Origin: Pseudomonas californiensis
GTDB lineage: Bacteria; Pseudomonadota; Gammaproteobacteria; Pseudomonadales; Pseudomonadaceae
Direction of reading: 5' to 3'
Assembly: GCF_021147775.1 (NCBI RefSeq)
Contig: NZ_JAGTPK010000021.1
Span: forward strand, 30,203 to 94,202
DNA: 64,000 bases
The notes below the pieces were generated by a model. The model had not been told where the DNA came from and did no database searches. It was given only the letters and a program-made list of their open reading frames with translations. The translations under genes were made by a program, and so were the position numbers. Within the stretch, counting starts at the first letter, position 1. Each line of letters begins with the position of its first letter. Shown here one piece after another: positions 27,168 to 36,467 of this stretch.

Positions 27168-27210
27168 CTTCACCGCCGTAAAAGTTGTGTAACGAAACGG
27201 GACATTTCAA

Positions 27211-27224
27211 TAAGCACATGCTTA
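27211..27224. promoter_or_regulatory. Palindrome between the divergent GNAT-C39 and RimK-like genes
   Basis: TAAGC-ACAT-GCTTA is a perfect 5-bp-arm repeat near the middle of the 113-bp divergent promoter region, where one regulator could control both genes. Confidence 0.25.
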
Positions 27225-27280
27225 ATAGAAAGGACTGTTTCCCATCGGATCGATTACACATGTCAGCGGCGCAGGTGAAG

Positions 27281-28846
27281 ATGAACGAAGTATCGGCTCA
27301 ACTCGAACGTTCAGCAACAGCAAAACAGGCGTATAGCGAAATACCTTTTGCAGCACGGAGCCAACTGGTGATCATTGTCGAGCGGCTTGAAGACTGGGCA
27401 TCTTACTTCCCCAGTGAAGACTTGATCAGTGCGCAGGACTACCTGGAAAATCCGCTGAAAGCCACCGCAGGCAAGCGTGTACAGGTCATCAACCTATGCC
27501 GCAGCTACAAATACCTGGGGCACGGTTATTACTGTTCCTTATTAGCCGAAGCTCGTCAGCACAATGTCATTCCTTCCGTACGCACTATCAGCGAACTGAC
27601 GCGAAAGTCGCTCTATGGGTTGGCACTCGACGACCTCGACAAGACACTGGAACATGCACTTCAGGATCACCCGTATGATGACACCGAAGGGTTTACCCTC
27701 ACGCTGTACTTTGGCCAGACCACACTCGAACCGTTAAAAGACTTGGCCCGACAATTGTTCGAAGCCTTCCCGTGCCCCCTTCTGATGGTGGAATTCCGCA
27801 AGCGTGACAATTGGCACATCGCGGGCATCAAGGCAGGCGCGCTTCCCAAATTGCGCGACGATCAGCAGGATGAATTTGCCATTGCCCTGGATGGTTTCAG
27901 CCGCAAGATCTGGCGTCAGCCGCGCTCACGTCGACTGGCCCGCTATGACCTGGCCATTCTGCACGACCCGCAAGAGCAACTGCCGCCGTCCAATGCTCAG
28001 GCGCTGGCCAATTTCATCAGGGTCGGTCAACGTCTGGGGATTGATGTCGAGCTGATCGAAAAGAAGGACTACGCCCGTCTCGCCGAATACGACGCGCTGT
28101 TGATTCGCGAAACCACCAGCGTCGACAACCACACCTACCGGTTTGCCAAAAAAGCCGAAAGCGAGGGCCTGGTGGTCATGGATGACTCTACATCCATTCT
28201 GCGCTGCACCAACAAGGTGTACCTGACCGACCTGCTCAAGAGTCACGGTCTGGGCATGCCGCGTACCGAAATTCTCTACAAGGATCGGCCTGAAGAACTG
28301 GAGGGCGTCGCCCGTCGACTGGGCTTTCCGCTGGTACTGAAAATCCCCGACGGTTGCTTTTCAAGGGGCGTGATCAAGGTCAGCACAGCCGAGGAAATGC
28401 ATCAGGCAACGGCCCAGTTGTTCGAACATTCGGTGCTCTTGCTGGCACAGGAGTTTTTCTATACCGAGTACGACTGGCGCATCGGGATTCTCAATCGCAA
28501 GCCGATCTTCGCCTGCCAATACTTCATGTCCAAGGGGCATTGGCAGATCTACAACCACAAGGCCGTGGGGGCGGAGATCAATGGCGAATGCCGGACCCTG
28601 GCGGTGCACGAAGCGCCGCGCGCCGTGGTCGAGCTGGCCCTGAAAACCGCCAACCTGATCGGTGACGGGCTATACGGCGTGGACCTCAAGCAGTCGGGTG
28701 ATCAAGTGGTGGTCATTGAAGTCAACGACAACCCCAACCTGGACGCCGGGATCGAAGACGCCTATTTGCAGGACGACCTTTACAGTCTGGTGCTGGAAGA
28801 GTTTGTGCGCCGCCTGGAACTCAAGCGCCTCGGCCAGGTATGGTGA
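27281..28846 (+). CDS. RimK-like ATP-grasp ligase with RLAN N-terminal domain
   Basis: 521 residues. Residues about 20-210 match the RimK-like ATP-grasp N-terminal (RLAN) region (VQVINLCRSYKYLGHGYYCSLLAEARQHNVIPSVRTISEL); residues about 280-515 are a RimK-type ATP-grasp fold with LVLKIPDGCFSRGVIKV, EFFYTEYDWRIGILNRKPIFACQYF and the metal-binding end VIEVNDNPNLDAGIED. Predicted to form an amide bond from a carboxylate and an amine with ATP, possibly adding amino acids to a peptide. I chose ATG 27281 for its AGGTGA site; the open frame reaches 27185. A CorA-like gene follows 4 nt later. Confidence 0.87.
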   Translation: MNEVSAQLERSATAKQAYSEIPFAARSQLVIIVERLEDWASYFPSEDLISAQDYLENPLKATAGKRVQVINLCRSYKYLGHGYYCSLLAEARQHNVIPSVRTISELTRKSLYGLALDDLDKTLEHALQDHPYDDTEGFTLTLYFGQTTLEPLKDLARQLFEAFPCPLLMVEFRKRDNWHIAGIKAGALPKLRDDQQDEFAIALDGFSRKIWRQPRSRRLARYDLAILHDPQEQLPPSNAQALANFIRVGQRLGIDVELIEKKDYARLAEYDALLIRETTSVDNHTYRFAKKAESEGLVVMDDSTSILRCTNKVYLTDLLKSHGLGMPRTEILYKDRPEELEGVARRLGFPLVLKIPDGCFSRGVIKVSTAEEMHQATAQLFEHSVLLLAQEFFYTEYDWRIGILNRKPIFACQYFMSKGHWQIYNHKAVGAEINGECRTLAVHEAPRAVVELALKTANLIGDGLYGVDLKQSGDQVVVIEVNDNPNLDAGIEDAYLQDDLYSLVLEEFVRRLELKRLGQVW

Positions 28847-28850
28847 AGCG

Positions 28851-29780
28851 ATGATCCAGGGCCTGAAACTTGAAAACAGTCAGTTACAGCCGTGCGATCC
28901 GCAAGGCGCGCAAGTGTTGTGGTTCAGCAGGCCGGATGCCAGCGAGCGGACGCTGCTGCTGAAGCGTTTTCATCTGGACGAACACGCAGTTGCCTCCGCT
29001 CTGGACCCGGACGAAATTTCACGTATCGAATTCCACCCAGATGCGCTGTTCCTGATCTGGAAGCGACCCGAGAACTATTCGGGCAAGGACAGCTTCTCAT
29101 TCGATGTGTCGTCGTTCGGCATGCTGCTCAGCGATGACCAGTTGCTGATGATCTGTGACGACGACCAGCCACTGAGCTCACTGGGTGCTAATCGTCCGCT
29201 CAATCAGCCAGTTGATATTCTGCTGGAGCTGCTCTTCAACAATATCCATCACTACCTTGGCCACTTGAAGGTCATCAAGATGGTTGCCCGAGAACTGCAG
29301 CAGAAATTCAACTCGTCCCTGGAAAACCGCCATCTGCTGCAAATGTTCAATCTCAGCGAAAGCCTTGTCTATTACATCAACGCTATCCACAGCAACGGCG
29401 CAGTCCTGACCCGCTTGCGCAACCATGCCCAAGGCAAACAGTACGGCGCCGACAGCCTGGCACTGATCGACGACATGATCATCGAGAACGACCAGTGCTA
29501 CAAACAGGCCGAAATCTACTCGACTGTGTTCGCCGGACTGATGGACGCCCGGGGCAATCTGGTCAACAACAGCACCAACAACCTGTTGCGCAAACTGACC
29601 CTGATCAACGTGGTGTTCCTGCCCTTGAACCTGATCGCAGGGATCGGCGGCATGTCCGAGTTCAGCATGATGACCGCGCCCTTGCACTGGTGGGTGTCCT
29701 ATTCAGCGCTGCTCCTGGGCATGCTGGCGCTGGGCGGCGCCATGGTCTGGGGGCTGCGCAAGATGGCCCGCTCAGCCTGA
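28851..29780 (+). CDS. CorA-like divalent cation channel with variant GMN motif
   Basis: 309 residues, 4 nt after the RimK-like gene. Overall layout is CorA/ZntB: acidic N-terminal domain, long helices (residues about 110-240) and two C-terminal membrane helices (LTLINVVFLPLNLIAGIGG and WWVSYSALLLGMLALGGAMVWG). The selectivity signature between them reads IGGMSEFSMM, not the canonical YGMNxE, so transport of Mg2+ is uncertain; Zn2+ or another ion, or a regulatory role, is possible. Its tight linkage to an ATP- and Mg-dependent ligase suggests a functional tie, which is inference. Confidence 0.8.
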   Translation: MIQGLKLENSQLQPCDPQGAQVLWFSRPDASERTLLLKRFHLDEHAVASALDPDEISRIEFHPDALFLIWKRPENYSGKDSFSFDVSSFGMLLSDDQLLMICDDDQPLSSLGANRPLNQPVDILLELLFNNIHHYLGHLKVIKMVARELQQKFNSSLENRHLLQMFNLSESLVYYINAIHSNGAVLTRLRNHAQGKQYGADSLALIDDMIIENDQCYKQAEIYSTVFAGLMDARGNLVNNSTNNLLRKLTLINVVFLPLNLIAGIGGMSEFSMMTAPLHWWVSYSALLLGMLALGGAMVWGLRKMARSA

Positions 29781-29784
29781 GCGG

Positions 29785-30636
29785 TTACGGCTCCCAGTCA
29801 GCCTTGCCGATCTGCAGACCGTGCAACCCGTTATAGGCTGCACGCTGGGGCTGTTGCCAGCCGTCGAGCAACTCAGGATCAAGGCTGTAGATTTCGACAC
29901 CCAGCGGCCTGCAGACACTCAACGGGTCCTGGGCTTCCGGGCCCCACATGGGCAACGACAGGTCGCCGCCCGGGCATGTCGACAACGCGCACAGCAAGTC
30001 GATTTCGGCGAAGAACTCGAGATAATCGCCCTTCTGGGCCGGACAGGCTTTCATGAAGTACATGTCGTCATGGTTGAGGCCGGTGCACTGAAAGATGTTT
30101 AGCACATCATGCACGTCGAATTCGGTCAGCCCGTGCGGGAGCACAGCGCGAGTCAGGTTCGAATGGCAGTGATGGTGAAAGTCTTCACCGGTGAGCATCT
30201 TGTTGACGTAGGGGTCACAGCGCGTACCGAGCAAGTCATGCAAGCGGCCGCCGTGCTCATCGATGCCGTAGCTGGCGAGGCTGTCGTCGGTAATGGTGAC
30301 CATCGGACGCAGAAACGGCAGGTTCGACCACAACCGGTCATGAATGCTGACATGCGCGCCCTGCAATTGCCGGGTACGCGCAGCCCACAAGCGTTCACGC
30401 GGATCATTGGCGTTCCAGACGTTGAAATCACCCACTTGTGGCCCGACCGGTGTGGTGACACGAAACACCTGACCCGCCTTGACCTTCCAGGCCCGCCCCG
30501 TACGGATCGGAACTTCGAAGTGCTCGACCAGCGTGCGTTGCTGTGCAGCGTCGCGGATACGCGCGTAGAAGCCGGTGTCCACTTGCAGGGCTGCGCCTTT
30601 ACTCATTTGATAAGCGGCAGGGTAATCCTTGTACAT
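29785..30636 (-). CDS. DUF1989 family protein (urea carboxylase-associated type)
   Basis: 283 residues. Recognisable DUF1989 features: VKAGQVFRVTTPVGPQVGDFNVWNAND, then LTGEDFHHHCHSNLTRAV with closely spaced histidines, and GLNHDDMYFMKACPAQKGDYLEFFAEIDLLCALSTCPGGD. Family members cluster with urea/guanidine carboxylase genes, but none is near here. ATG 30636 (MYKDYPAAYQM) has GAGAG upstream; the frame is open to 30717 without support. It converges on the CorA-like gene 4 bp away and lies downstream of dnaE2 on the same strand. Biochemical role unknown. Confidence 0.8.
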   Translation of the reverse strand: MYKDYPAAYQMSKGAALQVDTGFYARIRDAAQQRTLVEHFEVPIRTGRAWKVKAGQVFRVTTPVGPQVGDFNVWNANDPRERLWAARTRQLQGAHVSIHDRLWSNLPFLRPMVTITDDSLASYGIDEHGGRLHDLLGTRCDPYVNKMLTGEDFHHHCHSNLTRAVLPHGLTEFDVHDVLNIFQCTGLNHDDMYFMKACPAQKGDYLEFFAEIDLLCALSTCPGGDLSLPMWGPEAQDPLSVCRPLGVEIYSLDPELLDGWQQPQRAAYNGLHGLQIGKADWEP

Positions 30637-30717
30637 AAAAAGACTCTCGTGGGGCAGGAGGGGAATGGCTTCAGCGTTGCTGTTGCACTGCAAGTTGCGG
30701 GCCTGCCGCCACGTCAC

Positions 30718-33700
30718 CTACTGAAAGTCGCGACTGCGCACATCCAGGCCGGTCAGCAGCGGCGTAAGGTCATAAAGACGCTGGGCGATCAGGTGTCGCA
30801 CTCCGCTCCTGGATTCCAGCCGCCCAAACACCTGCAGCAGTTGCGAACCCACCAGTACTTTACGCTGGCGCTCGGCCAGATCGCGCCAGACAACGACATT
30901 GACCATCCCGAACTCGTCCTCCAGGGTCACAAACGTCACCCCGCTGGCGGTGCCAGGCCGCTGCCGACCAATAACCAGCCCTGCGACGCTCAGGGTCCGG
31001 TCATTTTCCAGAGTGAGTAAATCCCTGGAGCTGCGAAAGCGCTTGGCAGCCAGTTGCCGACGCAACAGAGCCAGCGGATGGGGCCCCAACGTGGTGCCCA
31101 ACGTGGCGTAATCGGCGACCAGATCTTCAGCCACGCTTGGCAATGGCAGCGTCACCTGACGTTCGTCAATGGGCAGATCATCAAACAACGGACGCTGAGG
31201 TTCGACACCTGCCACTTCCCAGCGCGCACGATGCCGGTGCCCGATCAGGCCACGCAATGCCCCGGAATCGGCCAGTGCTTCTGCGGCACGATTGTCCAGC
31301 CCGGCTCGCAACGTCAGGTCGGTGGCATCGACAAACATCCGCGTTGATCGGGCGGCCTCGATACGCAATGCGTCCTCCTCACGAAAGCCACGCACCATGC
31401 GCATGCCCAGACGAATGGCCAGGTTTCGTGTGTAATCGGCGTGTTCGACAGGCTCCAGCGAACAGTCCCAATCGCTGTAGCGCACATCCACCGGACGGAT
31501 TTCGATTTGATGCCGACGCGCGTCCTGCAACAATTGATCAGGATTGTAAAACCCCATGGGCCAACTGTTGATCAGCGCGCAGGTAAACGCCGCCGGTTCA
31601 TGGCATTTGAGCCAGCAACTGGCATAGGTCAGCAGGGCAAAACTGGCGGCATGGGACTCTGGAAAACCATAGCTGCCAAAACCCTTTATCTGCTCGAAAA
31701 TCCGTTCAGCGAAGGCTTTCTCGTAGCCATTCGCCAACATGCCTTTGGTCAGCCGCTCGCGATGCGGTTCCAGACCACCATGGCGTTTCCAGGCGGCCAT
31801 CGAGCGGCGTAACTGGTCAGCTTCGCCGGGTGAGTAATCGGCAGCGATGATCGCCACTTGCATCACCTGCTCCTGAAACAGCGGCACGCCCAGGGTGCGT
31901 TCGAAGACTTCTTTGAGCCGCGGTGGATACGTCACTTCCTCTTCATGGTTACGCCGACGCAGGTAGGGATGGACCATGTCGCCCTGAATCGGCCCCGGCC
32001 TGACGATGGCGACTTCAATCACCAGGTCATAGAATTTTTCCGGCCGCAGGCGCGGCAGCATGGCCATCTGCGCACGGGATTCGATCTGGAACACGCCGAT
32101 GGTGTCGGCGCGGCTGATCATCTCGTAGGTTTTGCGGTCATCGCCAGGAAGGTCGGCCAGCGTCCAGCGCTTGTTTCTGTGCAAGTGGACCAGATCGAAT
32201 GTCCTGCGTAGCGCACTGAGCATGCCCAACGCCAGAATGTCGACCTTGAGCAGGCCCACCAGATCCAGATCGTCCTTGTCCCACTGAATGATCGTACGGT
32301 CGGCCATGGCTGCGTTTTCGACCGGCACCAGCGTCTCCAGCGGATGTTCGGAAATTACAAACCCGCCGGGATGCTGCGACAGATGCCGGGGAAAGCCGAT
32401 CAGTTCGCCCGCAAGGGTCAACACCCGACGCAGGATAGGTGTGTCTGGGTTGAAACCGTATTCACGCAGCCGTTCTGGCGATGGCAGTGTGTCACTCCAT
32501 CGGCTGATCGCCTCGGCCAGGGCATTGATCTGGTCGGGCGGCAGGCCCAGCACCTTGGCGACATCGCGCACCGCACCTGAACCGTGATAGGTGCTGGCGA
32601 CCGCCGTGAGCGCCGCCCTGCCCCGACCATAACGCCGGAACACATATTGAATGACTTCCTCACGCCGGTCGTGCTCGAAGTCCACGTCAATGTCTGGCGG
32701 CTCGTTGCGCTCTTCGGAAATGAACCGCTCAAACAGCAGGTTGCTCTTTTCCGGGTTCAGCTCGGTGATACCCAGTGCAAAACAGACCACCGAGTTGGCG
32801 GCAGACCCGCGCCCCTGGCAGAGAATGTGCTGGCTGCGGGCAAATTCGACAATGTCATGCACGGTCAGGAAGTAGCTGTCGAATTTCATTGTCGCGATCA
32901 ACAACAGCTCTTTCTCGATCTGGGCCCGTGTCGCAGCACTTGGGCCGTCTGGCCAACGCTTGCGCGCGCCCCGCTCGGTAAGCTCGCGCAACCACGATGA
33001 GGGTGTGTGCTGTTTGGGCACCAGCTCATGAGGGTATTCGTATTTCAACTGATCAAGATTGAAGATGCAGCGCCGGGCAATTCGCACCGACTCGGCCAGC
33101 AGCCAGTCCGGATACAGCACGGACAGAGCATCCATTGGCCGCAAATGGCGTTCACCGTTGGCGAACAACAGGTGTCCGGCATCAGCGACAGTCGTGTGGT
33201 GCCGAATCGCGGTCATTGTGTCCTGCAGAGCGCGACGCCCTCGGGCATGCATGTGCACGTCACCACAGGCTACCGCCGGGATACCCTGGGATTGCGCCAG
33301 TGCCAGCAGGTCAGCCAGGCGTTGCTCATCATCCGCTCCGCAATGCAGTTCGACACCCAGCCACAGCCGTTCGGCAAAGTGGTCGCGCAACCACTCACCC
33401 TGAGCTGCACAATCCTGTTGGTCGCCTTCGATCTCTGGCATCCAAAGACACAGCAGACCACCCACCCTGTGATCGAAGTCTTCCCGCAACAACCGGTAGG
33501 CGCCTTTTTGCGCCCTGCGCCGCGCCACGGTAATCAAACCGCACAAGGCCTGATAGCCCGACAGGTCTTCGACCAGCAGCACGATCTTCGGGCCGTTCTC
33601 GACCTGCATTTCGCTGCCGATGATCAACGCAAGCCCGGTGTCTATCGAGGCCTGCCATGCGCGGACGATACCGGCCAGGGTGCATTCGTCAGTAATCGCC

Positions 33701-33813
33701 AGCCCCGTATAGCCATGGCGTAGCGCACGGTCGAACAGCTCGCGCGCGCTGGAAGCCCCTCGCTGGAAGCTGAAGTTCGACAGGCAATGCAGCTCGGCGT
33801 ACTCGCTGTTCAC
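30718..33813 (-). CDS. dnaE2: Error-prone DNA polymerase DnaE2 (ImuC)
   Basis: 1031 residues, family length. C-family polymerase used for damage-induced mutagenesis. PHP domain at the N-terminus (YAELHCLSNFSFQRGASSARELFDRA), the polymerase active-site block CQGRGSAANSVVCFALGIT and PPDIDVDFEHDRREEV, and a C-terminal OB fold (LSVAGLVIGRQRPGTASGVTFVTLEDEFG). GTG start at 33813 overlaps the imuB stop (GTGA), so translation depends on imuB. Because imuB carries an amber codon upstream, translation of dnaE2 may be reduced. Controlled by LexA2 through the promoter at 36457-36478. Confidence 0.94.
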   Translation of the reverse strand: MNSEYAELHCLSNFSFQRGASSARELFDRALRHGYTGLAITDECTLAGIVRAWQASIDTGLALIIGSEMQVENGPKIVLLVEDLSGYQALCGLITVARRRAQKGAYRLLREDFDHRVGGLLCLWMPEIEGDQQDCAAQGEWLRDHFAERLWLGVELHCGADDEQRLADLLALAQSQGIPAVACGDVHMHARGRRALQDTMTAIRHHTTVADAGHLLFANGERHLRPMDALSVLYPDWLLAESVRIARRCIFNLDQLKYEYPHELVPKQHTPSSWLRELTERGARKRWPDGPSAATRAQIEKELLLIATMKFDSYFLTVHDIVEFARSQHILCQGRGSAANSVVCFALGITELNPEKSNLLFERFISEERNEPPDIDVDFEHDRREEVIQYVFRRYGRGRAALTAVASTYHGSGAVRDVAKVLGLPPDQINALAEAISRWSDTLPSPERLREYGFNPDTPILRRVLTLAGELIGFPRHLSQHPGGFVISEHPLETLVPVENAAMADRTIIQWDKDDLDLVGLLKVDILALGMLSALRRTFDLVHLHRNKRWTLADLPGDDRKTYEMISRADTIGVFQIESRAQMAMLPRLRPEKFYDLVIEVAIVRPGPIQGDMVHPYLRRRNHEEEVTYPPRLKEVFERTLGVPLFQEQVMQVAIIAADYSPGEADQLRRSMAAWKRHGGLEPHRERLTKGMLANGYEKAFAERIFEQIKGFGSYGFPESHAASFALLTYASCWLKCHEPAAFTCALINSWPMGFYNPDQLLQDARRHQIEIRPVDVRYSDWDCSLEPVEHADYTRNLAIRLGMRMVRGFREEDALRIEAARSTRMFVDATDLTLRAGLDNRAAEALADSGALRGLIGHRHRARWEVAGVEPQRPLFDDLPIDERQVTLPLPSVAEDLVADYATLGTTLGPHPLALLRRQLAAKRFRSSRDLLTLENDRTLSVAGLVIGRQRPGTASGVTFVTLEDEFGMVNVVVWRDLAERQRKVLVGSQLLQVFGRLESRSGVRHLIAQRLYDLTPLLTGLDVRSRDFQ

Positions 33814-35225
33814 GCGAACCAGCCGTGCAACAACAGATCGCCGTTTTCACCCACGCTGCGATACGCCCAGGCACGCTGGCCGTTGGTGGTTTCAATCAGG
33901 TAATAGTCACGGCGTACATCCCCGCCGTCCCACCAGCCCGATTCGATGCGTTCAGGCCCGGCCACGATACGCGCAGCGTGGGCAGGCAACGATTGCGGCT
34001 CTCGCAACAGCCAGCCAGGGCGTGCAAAACCGCGCATGGCCGGCGCTGGCTTGCTGGTACTTTGCGAGTGCCAGGCACATTCGGGACGATGATCAGCCAG
34101 CGCACGCAGACCATTGACCGATTCATCGCCAAGCCTTGCACGCAGCCGCTCGCGCAGTTGCTCCCACGGCAAGGTTTGCTGCACCCGTTCATCAAACAGC
34201 TCGCGGTGAGCCGGGACGAAAACCGGCAAATCCTTCGCCAATAGCCGCACCGCATTAACCGGCGACTTCACCAGTACCTGCTCCAGGCGTCCACGGGCCA
34301 GTTCGAATAGCATGGAAGCCTCACGCTCGGCACTCAGCTACCCGACTGACACAACGCTGTCCGGCCCTTCGTTGTGTTCCAGATGCAGGGCGAAACGCTG
34401 TACGCCACTGTCACGCCCGGCCAGAAACAGAGCCAGGTCGGCAATAAGGCGTTTAAGGGGAAACAACAACGCCTGATGCGATTCGACGTCGAAATTCAGC
34501 TCGATACGTACGTCGAAAAAATCCGGCGGCATATAGCATTCCAGCGCCACGGGACGCTCGCCCAACAGCGTGTCGAGGTGTTGCAGCACGCTGGCCGGAA
34601 AGCGCCGCGCCAAGGTATCGCGGGGCAATGCCAGCACCTGGCGCAGGCTGCGCAGCCCCATGCGCGACAGAGCGGTCGCCACTTCGCGACTCAGACCGAT
34701 GCGATCCAGCGGCATCTGTTCCAGCGTGCTGCGCAGATCCTCGCGGCACTCAACGGTCAACCCGTCATGAGCGTTGGCCAGCATGCGCGCCGCCACCGGA
34801 TTGGGCGCCACGACGATGCGATGCCTGAACCCCAGCCCTGTCAGCTCTTCACGCAGGCGCGCCTCGAACACCGGCCATGGCCCGAACAGTTTCAGGCTGG
34901 ACTCGATCTCCATCAGCAGCACCCGTGGGTACTTGAGGCTTACATTGGAGCTGAAACCGTACGCCCAGGCCGCCAGCAATTGCTGCAAACGCTCGGTATC
35001 CGCCGGGTCGTGCTCGACCGTCGCGAAATGCGGTACCAGTGCCTGCGCCGCAGTCAGTGACTGGCCGGGCTTGAGCCCAAGGGCGCGCGCAGCAGGATTG
35101 ACGGCTTGCAGCACGCGCCGCTGAGCGCTGCCAGTGACCAACGCCAATGGCTCATCGGGGTCGTCGCGACGGCGCATGACGCCATCGAGCGCCAACTGGG
35201 GCAGCAGAATACAGGCCCACAACAT
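33810..35225 (-). pseudogene. imuB: imuB, Y-family polymerase-like protein, interrupted by one in-frame amber codon
   Basis: Reading through gives 471 residues, the normal ImuB length. ImuB is a catalytically inactive Y-family homologue that links ImuA, DnaE2 and the beta clamp. Residues 1-295 (MLWACILLPQLALDGV through LHLEHNEGPDSVVSVG) are intact, codon 296 is TAG (34338-34340), and homology resumes in the same frame (LSAEREASMLFELARGRLEQV). Homologues have Leu here, so TTG to TAG is the likely change. The lost part holds a clamp-motif-like QTLPW (350-354). ATG 35225 follows imuA after 7 nt. A sequencing error or suppression is possible. Confidence 0.85.
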
Positions 35226-35232
35226 GGCAACC

Positions 35233-35853
35233 TCAAGCGTCGGTCGGGAATGGGATAGGCCAGGACGGCGCAAGCCCGCCCCGACACTTGAGCACCCGCA
35301 ATTGTGCGGGACGGGTATCGACAACGATGCGCAGTGCAGCCGGTGAAGGGTTGGCAGCGGCCTGCTGTGGGCGACAGGCAAAGGCCAGGGTCTGCCCGGT
35401 CTCAGCGGCCACCTGCAAACGGCGCAGCGCGCGGTCATCGACCATGCCGGGCCAGCACACCACGGCGCCACAACTGCCCGAACGCAGGCACTGCTCGGCG
35501 GCCCAGAGGGCATTGCGCGCATCTGCCTCGATCACCACCAGTTGACGAAGGTCAACCCCGGCCGCCAGCCAAGCCTGCGGATAAGGAATGTATGGCGGCG
35601 CGACCAGCACAATGCGCTCGCCCTTTTCCGACAGCCGCGCCAGGCTTGGCCACAGCAGGCGCAATTCACCACTGCCATTGGCCGGGACCAGAATTTCGGT
35701 CAGTGCCGAGGCGGGCCAGCCGCCGGTTGGCAAAGCACTGTCCAGTGTTGCATGGCCGCTGGGCTGCGGACTGATCTGCGGCGCGGTCTGACGCCCTTTC
35801 CAGACCCTGCGCTCATCGAGCAAGGCATCCAGACTGACCACCGCGCCCATCAT
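35233..35853 (-). CDS. imuA: ImuA, SOS mutagenesis accessory protein
   Basis: 206 residues. RecA/SulA-like fold without an evident complete Walker A; typical blocks LDSALPTGGWPASALTEIL, GSGELRLLWPSLARLSEKGERIVLVAPPYIPYPQAW and ALRIVVDTRPAQLRVLKCRGGL. It works with ImuB and DnaE2 in translesion synthesis. The start (ATGATG at 35853) overlaps the lexA2 stop as ATGA, tying its expression to lexA2. Confidence 0.88.
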   Translation of the reverse strand: MMGAVVSLDALLDERRVWKGRQTAPQISPQPSGHATLDSALPTGGWPASALTEILVPANGSGELRLLWPSLARLSEKGERIVLVAPPYIPYPQAWLAAGVDLRQLVVIEADARNALWAAEQCLRSGSCGAVVCWPGMVDDRALRRLQVAAETGQTLAFACRPQQAAANPSPAALRIVVDTRPAQLRVLKCRGGLAPSWPIPFPTDA

Positions 35854-36467
35854 TCGCGCCTGACCAGGCCACAGAACACGCCCTCGATGGCGAAGTCCCG
35901 ATCCGGCGTCACGACGATAGGCTGGTAAGCCGGGTTACGCGGCAGCAACCGCAACTCGTTGGCGCTGCGCTGTAGACGCTTGATGGTGACTTCGCCGTCC
36001 AGACGCGCCACGACTATCTGCCCGTCACTGGCCTGCGGGTTGCGATGCACACCCACCAGATCGCCATCGAGGATGCCGTCTTCGATCATCGAGTCACCTT
36101 GCACCCGTAACAAATAATCGGGAACGCGGATGAAGGTCCCGCGATCCAGATGCAACGTGCTGTGCACATCGACGTCCGGCCCGATCGGCGCACCGGCAGC
36201 CACACGTCCCAGTACCGGTATTTCCAGCAGTTCTGGGCGTGGCGTGCTCTGCACCAGGCGAATACCCCTCGCCTGATGCGGTATCACCTCGATCAGACCG
36301 GCGTCAGTGAGGGCAACGATGTGTTTGCGCGCCACGCTGCGTGAGGCAAAACCAAAGGCCTCGGATATTTCCGCCAGGCTCGGCGATTGCCCTTGCTGCG
36401 CGATGCGATCGCGAATGAAGGTAAGGATTGCGCTACGACGGGGAGATAATAGGCTCATGGAGTACAT
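35850..36467 (-). CDS. lexA2: LexA-type repressor (LexA2) of the mutasome cassette
   Basis: 205 residues. N-terminal winged HTH (SPSLAEISEAFGFASRSVARKHIVALTDAGLIEV), Ala-Gly autocleavage site in RVAAGAPIG, and the Ser-Lys dyad in GDSMIEDGI and EVTIKRL. RecA filaments should trigger its cleavage, releasing the operon lexA2-imuA-imuB-dnaE2. I chose ATG 36467 because GGAG lies about 6 nt upstream, while ATG 36458 has no ribosome-binding site; the choice puts the operator palindrome across the ribosome-binding site and start codon. Confidence 0.92.
   Translation of the reverse strand: MYSMSLLSPRRSAILTFIRDRIAQQGQSPSLAEISEAFGFASRSVARKHIVALTDAGLIEVIPHQARGIRLVQSTPRPELLEIPVLGRVAAGAPIGPDVDVHSTLHLDRGTFIRVPDYLLRVQGDSMIEDGILDGDLVGVHRNPQASDGQIVVARLDGEVTIKRLQRSANELRLLPRNPAYQPIVVTPDRDFAIEGVFCGLVRRE

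Noticed and set aside
30109..31020. 303-codon frame antisense to the DUF1989 and dnaE2 genes
   Set aside because: Spans the boundary of two well-supported genes and has no recognisable domain.
34300..34345. Frameshift as the cause of the imuB break
   Set aside because: The stop at 34340 and the next methionine at 34313 are 27 nt apart, in the same frame; the homologous stretch LSAEREAS follows TAG directly. It is a nonsense codon, not an indel.
35226..35522. Upstream extension of the imuB frame to 35522
   Set aside because: It lies within imuA in another frame; the ATG at 35225 starts the conserved MLWACILLPQLALDG.
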